Positions 57,687 to 64,000 of a stretch of 64,000 nt of DNA are shown piece after piece. This DNA comes from Chloroflexota bacterium (GTDB taxonomy: Bacteria; Chloroflexota; Anaerolineae; 4572-78; J111): assembly GCA_016860845.1 (NCBI GenBank), contig BOKF01000009.1:1-64000 (forward strand), written 5' to 3'. The notes under the pieces are model-generated. The model was not told the origin of the DNA. It saw only the letters and a list, made by a program, of their open reading frames with translations, and did not search any database. How positions within the stretch are numbered: the stretch's first letter is position 1; every line of letters begins with the position of its first letter. A program made the position numbers and the translations under genes.

Positions 57687-59915
57687 ATGCCGGTAAGAAT
57701 TGAACCCAACTCAGCCACAGGCTCTCGCAGCCTGGTCACGACGCTGGCCGTAGCCTTTGTGCTTTTGAGCGTTATCCCCATGTTGGTAGTCAGCGGCCTG
57801 CTGGGCTATTTTGACTTTCAAGCCGAGCGAGAGGCGCTTTACAATCGGCAGCAGCTCATTGCGGCTGAAGCAGCCAGGGAGGTCTCCGGTTTTATCGAGC
57901 AGCTCTTTAGCGCGCTGGAGGCGACCGCCCGGGTGGGCCAGGTTTCTGATCAAGAACAACAGCGACTTATCCTGGAGAAACTCTTGGGGTTTGAGGATGC
58001 CTTGCGGGAACTGGCTTTGGTGGACGGGAGTGGGCAAGCAATAGCCGGAGCTTCACGCCGCTCTTTAGCTGTTTCGTCCAATTTGCCTGAGCTAGCCAAG
58101 AAAGATTTGCTGGACCAAGTGGGGCAAGAGCAGCGTTTTACTAGCGAAGTTTATTTTGATGAGGAAACCAGTGAGCCGTTGGTGATCTTGGCGGTTCCGG
58201 TTAAAGATGTTTTTGGTGATTTTCAAGGGGCGCTGCTGGCTGAAGTTAACTTGAAATTCATGTGGGATGTGGTGGACCGGCTGCAAGTTGGCGAGACAGG
58301 GACGGCTTATGTGGTGAATAAGCAAGGAGATCTGATCGCTTTTGGCGATGCGGCCCGGGTACTAAAAGGTGAAAACCTGGCTCAACTGACGGAAGTGGCT
58401 GAATTTGTCAACGGTTCGAATGAAGATGAATCGCAACTTTACTACATCGGCATTAATGGATCGCCAGTGACGGCTGCTTATGTGCCGCTCGGTACACCTG
58501 ATTGGGCCGTTGTCACCGAGATACCGGTCGAGGAGGCTTACCGGGGATCTTTTTACAGCGCCGCCATTATACTGGGCAGTATTCTGCTCATCACCGTTTT
58601 GGCTGCCGGGATCGGCGTTTATGCCTCTCGTTACCTAACCAAGCCGTTGCTGAATTTAACTCAAACAGCCACTCGTCTGGCTGCCGGCGAAATTGGGCTG
58701 CAAGCCGCCACGGAAGGTCCCGCCGAAGTTGGACAACTGGCCAGCGCTTTTAACGCCATGACCACCCAATTGCGCGAGTTGATCGGTTCTCTGGAAGAAC
58801 GAGTGGCCGCTCGAACCCACCGTTTGGAGACGATTGCCGCCTTGAGTGAACGGCTGACGGCCATTCTTGATTTTGAGCAGTTGCTGCAAGAAATGGTTGA
58901 TGAGATCAAAGAGAAGTTTGACTATTATCACGCCCAAGTTTATACCCTTGATGATCCAGGCCAAAACCTGGTGCTGGCGGCGGGCGTGGGCGAGGCCGGA
59001 GCGCAAATGCGGGCTAAAGGGCATCACATTCCGCTTGATGCGGCCACCAGTTTGGTGGCCCGGGCTGCACGCACAGGCGAAGTTGTACGCGTGGATAATG
59101 TCCGCGAAGCGCCAGATTGGCTGCCCAACCCGCTTTTGCCCGAGACCTATTCGGAGATGGCTGTGCCGATTAGCTCAGAGGAACAGGTGGTCGGCGTGCT
59201 GGATGTGCAGCAGAACCGGGTGGCGGGTCTGGACGAGGGGGATGCCAGCCTGCTGCGATCCCTGGCTGGCCAAGTTGCTATCGCCGTGAGAAATGCTCGT
59301 CTCTTTACCCAAACTCAGGCCGCGCTGGATAAAGCGCAAACCTTGCAGCGCTTGTACATGGGTGAGACGTGGGAGCGTCTCATTGCGACTCGCCCAACCA
59401 TGGATTATGAATACCGTCACGGTTCCTTACCGCCGCTGGCGGAAATCACCACCCCGGAAGCCGTGGCGGCTTTACAACAAGGGCAAACTGTCAAATTAGA
59501 AACTGAAAGAAAGCAGGTGGCAGACGGAAAGTTGAATGCGACAGAGGAGCCTGCCCCTGATCCTTCATCCGCACCCATTGCTCTGGCTACGCCGCTTAAG
59601 TTACGTGATGAGGTCATTGGTATTTTAGGACTTCATGCCCCAGATTCCCAGCGCTCCTGGACCGAGGATGAGATTGCGCTTGTCGAATCTGTCGGTGAGC
59701 AGATGGCTCTGGCCATTGAAAATGCTCGTTTATTTGAGGATACGCAGCGGTCGGCCTGGCGGGATCAAGTAGTGAGCGAAACCACGGCTAAAGTCTGGTC
59801 GTCGGCTGAAATAGAAGAGGTGCTGAAAACCGCGGTGGCCCAGTTGGGCGATAAACTGCGGGCTTCGGAAGTGGTTATCCGGTTGGGCACGGAAGCAGAA
59901 TTGGCCCAGGAATAA
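57687..59915 (+). CDS. CACHE-HAMP-GAF membrane receptor without kinase
   Basis: 742 residues. TM1 (17-38, LAVAFVLLSVIPMLVVSGLL) and TM2 (about 291-312) enclose a double-CACHE-type domain (39-285) with ELALVDGSGQAIAGASRRSL and VGETGTAYVVNKQGDLIAFG. HAMP (LTKPLLNLTQTATRLAAGEIGLQ), GAF (380-545, VREAPDWLPNPLLPETYSEMAVPI), the diverged GAF-like module (LQRLYMGETWERLIATR ... IGILGLH) and a drifted cassette (RDQVVSETTAKVWSSAEI) follow. It is a paralogue of the receptors at 31290 and 35309. The PF04392 lipoprotein directly upstream is its probable partner. The ribosome-binding site is weak (AGGATG). Confidence 0.88.
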   Translation: MPVRIEPNSATGSRSLVTTLAVAFVLLSVIPMLVVSGLLGYFDFQAEREALYNRQQLIAAEAAREVSGFIEQLFSALEATARVGQVSDQEQQRLILEKLLGFEDALRELALVDGSGQAIAGASRRSLAVSSNLPELAKKDLLDQVGQEQRFTSEVYFDEETSEPLVILAVPVKDVFGDFQGALLAEVNLKFMWDVVDRLQVGETGTAYVVNKQGDLIAFGDAARVLKGENLAQLTEVAEFVNGSNEDESQLYYIGINGSPVTAAYVPLGTPDWAVVTEIPVEEAYRGSFYSAAIILGSILLITVLAAGIGVYASRYLTKPLLNLTQTATRLAAGEIGLQAATEGPAEVGQLASAFNAMTTQLRELIGSLEERVAARTHRLETIAALSERLTAILDFEQLLQEMVDEIKEKFDYYHAQVYTLDDPGQNLVLAAGVGEAGAQMRAKGHHIPLDAATSLVARAARTGEVVRVDNVREAPDWLPNPLLPETYSEMAVPISSEEQVVGVLDVQQNRVAGLDEGDASLLRSLAGQVAIAVRNARLFTQTQAALDKAQTLQRLYMGETWERLIATRPTMDYEYRHGSLPPLAEITTPEAVAALQQGQTVKLETERKQVADGKLNATEEPAPDPSSAPIALATPLKLRDEVIGILGLHAPDSQRSWTEDEIALVESVGEQMALAIENARLFEDTQRSAWRDQVVSETTAKVWSSAEIEEVLKTAVAQLGDKLRASEVVIRLGTEAELAQE

Positions 59916-59941
59916 ATTGGATCTCATGGAAGGTTTTTAAA

Positions 59942-61189
59942 ATGGACAACAGTTATTATTCTCTAGACAAAAAGAGGGGCTGGCTTGGGTTCATGTTAGT
60001 AATTTTGGCCCTGGCGTTGGCGGCTTGCCAGACAGGACAGGCGGCTTCAGAAGGACCGGCCGTTAAAGAAGGGCCGATAACCATTGGTGTATCGCTGCCC
60101 CTGACCGGCCGGCGTGGCGAATCGGGTATGGCGGCCAAGAATGGATATGAAGTGTGGGTGGAGATGGTGAACGGAACCGGCGGATTGTTGGGACGGAAGA
60201 TCGAGTTAAAGGTGCTTGACAACAGCAGTGAGGAAGACAAGGCCGCAGCGGATTATGAAAAGTTGATCGTCGAAGATAAGGTTGATCTGGTGGTCGGGAC
60301 CCAATCCAGCGTCCTGGTCATCCCCACTTCTAAAGTGGCGGCAGACCACGGTTATGCCTATGTCGAACCGGCCGGCGGCGCACCTGAAGTTTTTGATCGG
60401 GGCTTAAAAAATATTTTCTTTGCCCAGCCGGCCCAATCAGCGCGGCAGGCCGACCCGTTTGCTTTATATGTGCTGGGACTGCCCGCCTCGCAGCGGCCGC
60501 AAACCTTTGCCATCGTGAATATGGATGATCCCTTTGCTTTGGGCATCATGGAACGCTTAAAAGGACTGCTCACCGACGGGGGGCTGAAGCTGGTTTTTGA
60601 AACAACCTACCCCCCCGAAACCCAGGATTTTTCCGATATTGCCGGCCAGGTAGCCCAGCTCGATCCTGATTTGATTTTGGGCGGCACCCAGTTTGAAGAC
60701 AGCGTTGGCCAGATAAAGGCTTATCAGGCTGCCAAATACCAACCGCGCTTTGCCTTTTTCACCAGTGGACCAGCCCTGCCAGGGCCGTTTAAAAGCACTC
60801 TGGGTTCAGCGACCGAGGGCATCTTTTCCGCTGTATCCTGGTTTCCGGAAACAAATGATTTTCAGAATAGAGATTTTGTGACCAAATACGTTGAAAAGTT
60901 TGGAGGGTCGCTGGGAGACATTCCTGAAGATGCCGCTAATGCCTTCACGGTAGGGCAGGTCCTCCAGCAAGCGGTTGAGAAGATCCAGTCCATTGACAAC
61001 ACGGCTCTGATTGAAGAATTGCACCGCGGGACTTATAAGACCATAGTTGGTCCTCTTAGCTTCGATGAGGTAGGTAAACCGCAGGGGAACTACATGCTGC
61101 TGCAGTGGCAGGGCGACAATTTTGTAATAGTCGGGCCGCGTGATCGGGCTGAAAAAGATCCGCTTCAACCGCCCAAGGCAAAATGGTAA
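59942..61189 (+). CDS. LivK-type solute-binding lipoprotein (second)
   Basis: 415 residues. A hydrophobic signal (FMLVILALALAAC) puts the lipidated residue at Cys29. The mature part is a Peripla_BP_6 domain: ITIGVSLPLTGRRGESGMAAKNGYEVWVEMVNGTGGLLGRKIELKVLD, VDLVVGTQSSVLVIPTSKVAADHG, and DDPFALGIMERLKGLL, where the domain crosses over. It is only distantly similar to the LivK-type lipoprotein at 33692, so the two likely have different ligands. It lies 26 nt after the previous receptor and 81 nt before the only full kinase of the cluster, suggesting it is the input partner of that kinase. No permease or ATPase is present. Confidence 0.9.
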   Translation: MDNSYYSLDKKRGWLGFMLVILALALAACQTGQAASEGPAVKEGPITIGVSLPLTGRRGESGMAAKNGYEVWVEMVNGTGGLLGRKIELKVLDNSSEEDKAAADYEKLIVEDKVDLVVGTQSSVLVIPTSKVAADHGYAYVEPAGGAPEVFDRGLKNIFFAQPAQSARQADPFALYVLGLPASQRPQTFAIVNMDDPFALGIMERLKGLLTDGGLKLVFETTYPPETQDFSDIAGQVAQLDPDLILGGTQFEDSVGQIKAYQAAKYQPRFAFFTSGPALPGPFKSTLGSATEGIFSAVSWFPETNDFQNRDFVTKYVEKFGGSLGDIPEDAANAFTVGQVLQQAVEKIQSIDNTALIEELHRGTYKTIVGPLSFDEVGKPQGNYMLLQWQGDNFVIVGPRDRAEKDPLQPPKAKW

Positions 61190-61270
61190 ATTGGCGATTC
61201 TAGCCAAGATAGAGTTGGTTCTCGGCGACACGGATAGCTTGTAACGGTTGCTGGAAGGGAAAGTTGCCCT

Positions 61271-63964
61271 ATGTGGAACAGCCTTAGAATTCGATTAACG
61301 GTAATATTCATTGGTTTGGCGATTGGGCCGTTATTACTGGTAGGTGCGATCCTGGCCCAACGGAGCTTTGCTTCTGAACGCGAGCAGGCGCTTGATCTAC
61401 AACAACAAGTAGCTCAGCGGGTGGCGGCAGAACTGGAGTCTTTCCTTCAGGAAGTGGCGAACGATTTGCGCTCGTTGAGCGGTGAAATACGTGACTTGGA
61501 ACAACCGGATCGGGCCCAGCAACTCAGCCTGCTGTTAGAGGCTTTCAACTCCGGGCCTTATCGGCAGGTATATGAAGAGTTTACCCTGCTTGATGACCAG
61601 GGGCGAGAGCAATTACGTGTTTCACGGACAGACATTATCCCTACCAATGAACTGGGCAATCGCGCCGGAAAAGACGAATTTGAGCAACCAAAAGCCAGCC
61701 GTGGAGCGTACTTTGGGCTGATAGAGTTTGACCAAACATCTGACGAACCACTTATGACGTTGGCCATTCCTTTATTTGAGCCGCGCAGTGTGCAGTTAAA
61801 CGGCGTTCTTGTGGCCCGGATCCGTTTCAAAACAGTAGGAGATCTCATTTCAACGATACAGATCAGTGGCAATCAAACAATCTATGTGGTTGATTTAGAA
61901 GGCAAAGTAGTGGCTCATCAGGATCCTTCGGTGACGCTGCGAGACAAACACTTTGATCTAAGCACTCAGGTAAATAACCAGATCGGCTTGACTGGGACAG
62001 ATGTTGTTCTGGGGGATGCTCCCATCCATCAATTAGACCAGCAAATCCTCAGTGTAGTAGCTGAACGGCCCGCAGCAGAGGCATTAGACTCTGCCTATAA
62101 CACGATGTACACCATCGTGTACACTATTCTGATTGCATTGGTCATCGCTGCTGGTTTAGGTTTTTTGGTAGTCCGCCAAATTGTCCGGCCCATTGAGGCT
62201 TTGTCTACCACCGCCCAGGCCATTATTAAGGGCGACCTAACGCAGCAGGTAGAAGTAACCAGTCAAGATGAACTTGGTAAACTGGCCGGGGCTTTTAATA
62301 GTATGACCGCTCAGTTACGCGATTTAATTGATGGCCTGGAGGATCGGGTGCATGAACGTACCCGTGCTCTGGAGACCAGCGCCGAAATTAGCCGCCAGGT
62401 GACCACAATATTAAGTATTGATAAATTGCTACAGTATGTAGTGAGCTTTATTCAAAAAGAATTCAACTTTTATCATGTCCACATTTATCTGGTTGACGTA
62501 GAAACCGGCGACTTGGTGATGGCCGAAGGCTCGGGCGAGGTTGGACAACGATTAAAGGAAAGAGGTCATCGCCTACCGACGGGACAGGGCATTGTGGGCA
62601 CTGTAGCTGCTCTCAACGAGCATTTCTTGAGCAACAATGTCAATGAGGTGTTAAACTTTGTCCGTAATCCTTTGTTGCCCAATACGAATTCGGAAATGGC
62701 GGTACCCTTGCGGAAGGCTGATCAGGTACTGGGGGTTTTGGATATTCAAAGCGAGCAAATTAACCGCTTTACTGCTGAAGATGTCGCGCTGATGCAAACC
62801 ATTGCTAACCAAACCGCGGTAGCCCTTGATAATGCGCGACTTTTGAGCGAAACACAGGCGGCTCTCAGGGAAGTGGAACGCCTGAACCGCCAATTGACCC
62901 GTGAAGTCTGGCAGCAGTTTGGTGAAGAAGTTACTACCTCAGGTTATCGTTTTGTGGCTGGAAACCGTAAAAAAATTAGCCCGGCTTCGGATGCCTGGCT
63001 GCCGCCGATGAAGGAGGCCGCGCTTCAAAAGCAAATGGTCACTCAAACTCATCCGGGCAATGGTGATCCTGCTAAAGCCGAATTGGCCATGCCCCTGCTG
63101 CTGCGCGGTCAAGTCATCGGGGTTTTGGGGGTCAAACGAGAAGAAACACCCACTTGGGCTGAAGAAGAAGTTGCTGCGGTTGAAGCAGTCGCCAATCAGG
63201 TAGCTCTGGCTTTGGAAAATGCCCGCCTCTCCAAAGAACAGGCCAAGACGATTGTCCAATTGAAAGATATTGACCGGCTGAAGTCAGAATTCTTGACGAG
63301 CATGAGTCACGAACTGCGCACCCCGCTCAACTCGATCATCGGTTTTGCCGATGTGCTTCTGCAAGGCATAGATGGAGAGTTGAACGATATGGCGCTGAAT
63401 GACATCCAGCTTATCCACAATAGTGGGAAACACCTGCTGGCGCTCATTAATGATATTCTAGACCTGTCTAAAATTGAAGCCGGCAAAATGGAATTGGTCC
63501 GTGAAGCCGTGGACATCAAAGATGTTGCCAATGCAGTTTTGGCCTCTTCTCACTCCCTGGTTAAAGATAAACCGGTGGAGATTATTACCGATGTGTCTGA
63601 TATGCTACCCCCTGTTTATGCGGACAAGTTGCGTCTGAATCAAATTCTGTTAAATTTAGTCAGCAATGCGGCTAAATTTACCCATGAGGGTGCGATAACC
63701 ATTAAAGCCAGCCTTAACCCGCATAAGTTGGATATGATGACTATTTCAGTTATAGATACAGGGATTGGTATTCCTGCCAGTAAATTAAGTACTATTTTTG
63801 AACGTTTTCGCCAGGCAGATAGTTCTACAACGCGCAAATATGGTGGTACTGGCTTGGGGCTGGCTATTTGTAAGCAACTGGTAGAAATGCATGGCGGTAC
63901 ACTTAACGTTAGAAGTGAAGAGGGCGTTGGCTCTGAATTCTATTTTGCTATCCCTCTGGCTTAA
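61271..63964 (+). CDS. CACHE-HAMP-GAF histidine kinase, only kinase of the cluster
   Basis: 897 residues. TM1 (7-28) and TM2 (about 275-298) enclose a CACHE domain ([38 protein letters not shown]). HAMP ([22 protein letters not shown]) and GAF (365-530, [19 protein letters not shown]) follow, then the diverged GAF-like module ([13 protein letters not shown] ... IGVLGVK). The terminal cassette of the sister sensors is replaced by HisKA, with phosphorylated His680 in [16 protein letters not shown]. The HATPase has the N box [11 protein letters not shown], and the DTGIGIP and [14 protein letters not shown] boxes. No receiver or partner regulator follows within the window, which ends 36 nt later. 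GGAAGGGA precedes the ATG. All catalytic motifs appear intact. Confidence 0.95.
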   Translation: MWNSLRIRLTVIFIGLAIGPLLLVGAILAQRSFASEREQALDLQQQVAQRVAAELESFLQEVANDLRSLSGEIRDLEQPDRAQQLSLLLEAFNSGPYRQVYEEFTLLDDQGREQLRVSRTDIIPTNELGNRAGKDEFEQPKASRGAYFGLIEFDQTSDEPLMTLAIPLFEPRSVQLNGVLVARIRFKTVGDLISTIQISGNQTIYVVDLEGKVVAHQDPSVTLRDKHFDLSTQVNNQIGLTGTDVVLGDAPIHQLDQQILSVVAERPAAEALDSAYNTMYTIVYTILIALVIAAGLGFLVVRQIVRPIEALSTTAQAIIKGDLTQQVEVTSQDELGKLAGAFNSMTAQLRDLIDGLEDRVHERTRALETSAEISRQVTTILSIDKLLQYVVSFIQKEFNFYHVHIYLVDVETGDLVMAEGSGEVGQRLKERGHRLPTGQGIVGTVAALNEHFLSNNVNEVLNFVRNPLLPNTNSEMAVPLRKADQVLGVLDIQSEQINRFTAEDVALMQTIANQTAVALDNARLLSETQAALREVERLNRQLTREVWQQFGEEVTTSGYRFVAGNRKKISPASDAWLPPMKEAALQKQMVTQTHPGNGDPAKAELAMPLLLRGQVIGVLGVKREETPTWAEEEVAAVEAVANQVALALENARLSKEQAKTIVQLKDIDRLKSEFLTSMSHELRTPLNSIIGFADVLLQGIDGELNDMALNDIQLIHNSGKHLLALINDILDLSKIEAGKMELVREAVDIKDVANAVLASSHSLVKDKPVEIITDVSDMLPPVYADKLRLNQILLNLVSNAAKFTHEGAITIKASLNPHKLDMMTISVIDTGIGIPASKLSTIFERFRQADSSTTRKYGGTGLGLAICKQLVEMHGGTLNVRSEEGVGSEFYFAIPLA

Positions 63965-64000
63965 GAAGCTGTCTGAAAAGGCACAATGTGAGGCCGTAGT

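Noticed and set aside
30159..61189. Solute-binding lipoproteins as parts of ABC importers
   Set aside because: No permease or ATPase gene occurs anywhere in the 36-kb cluster. Uptake is still possible with distant genes, but receptors are the nearest partners.

Overview
The window most resembles a member of the Chloroflexota, probably Anaerolineae or a related class. This is inferred from gene content and no phylogeny was run. Pointers are the long PAS/GAF sensor genes ending in a recurrent cassette, the baseplate-J-like membrane protein beside an FtsA-like ATPase and YqgF, the Calx-beta/FG-GAP secreted giant, and lipoproteins with classic lipoboxes. Coding is dense. About 35 genes are supported, and no rRNA, tRNA, CRISPR array or insertion sequence with a transposase was seen.

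Layout. 1-5400 holds housekeeping and membrane functions: a SirB1-like protein, a HAD phosphatase coupled to a LysM membrane protein, the methionine sulfoxide reductase pair msrP-msrQ with a strong terminator, and a two-TM potassium channel with a TrkA-N-like domain. 5490-6706 holds a PIN toxin/DUF104 antitoxin pair and, divergently, a lone Phd/YefM antitoxin. 6719-13681 is one 2320-residue secreted mosaic protein (lectin-like, choice-of-anchor, seven FG-GAP repeats, DUF11, lamin-tail, Calx-beta, CARDB). 13.7-14.9 kb is rich in palindromic repeats and carries one small secreted protein. 14.9-22.2 kb holds alaS, an FtsA-like ATPase, a baseplate-J-like protein, yqgF, an RsbW-like ATPase and an FHA protein.

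22.4-64 kb is devoted to signalling, all on the plus strand. It opens with a REC-GAF-HisKA_3 kinase and its NarL-type regulator, a 46-residue membrane peptide and a degenerate receiver. Then follow about 36.5 kb of large sensors interleaved with four solute-binding lipoproteins (one BMP type, two LivK type, one ABC_sub_bind type). Each lipoprotein lies directly upstream of a membrane receptor of CACHE-HAMP-GAF form. No ABC permease or ATPase is present. Of the ten big sensors, only the last (61271-63964) has HisKA and HATPase domains. The other nine end in GAF-like modules and a short REQ-x-I cassette where a kinase would begin. This suggests a ligand-sensing array in which many receptors share one kinase.

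The most striking protein is the 1439-residue sensor at 37897-42216. A complete type-1 periplasmic-binding-protein fold is inserted inside its cytoplasmic GAF domain.

Intergenic DNA carries several unrelated families of short-period palindromic repeats. Two of them sit inside the same flanking frame, as if interchangeable cargo.
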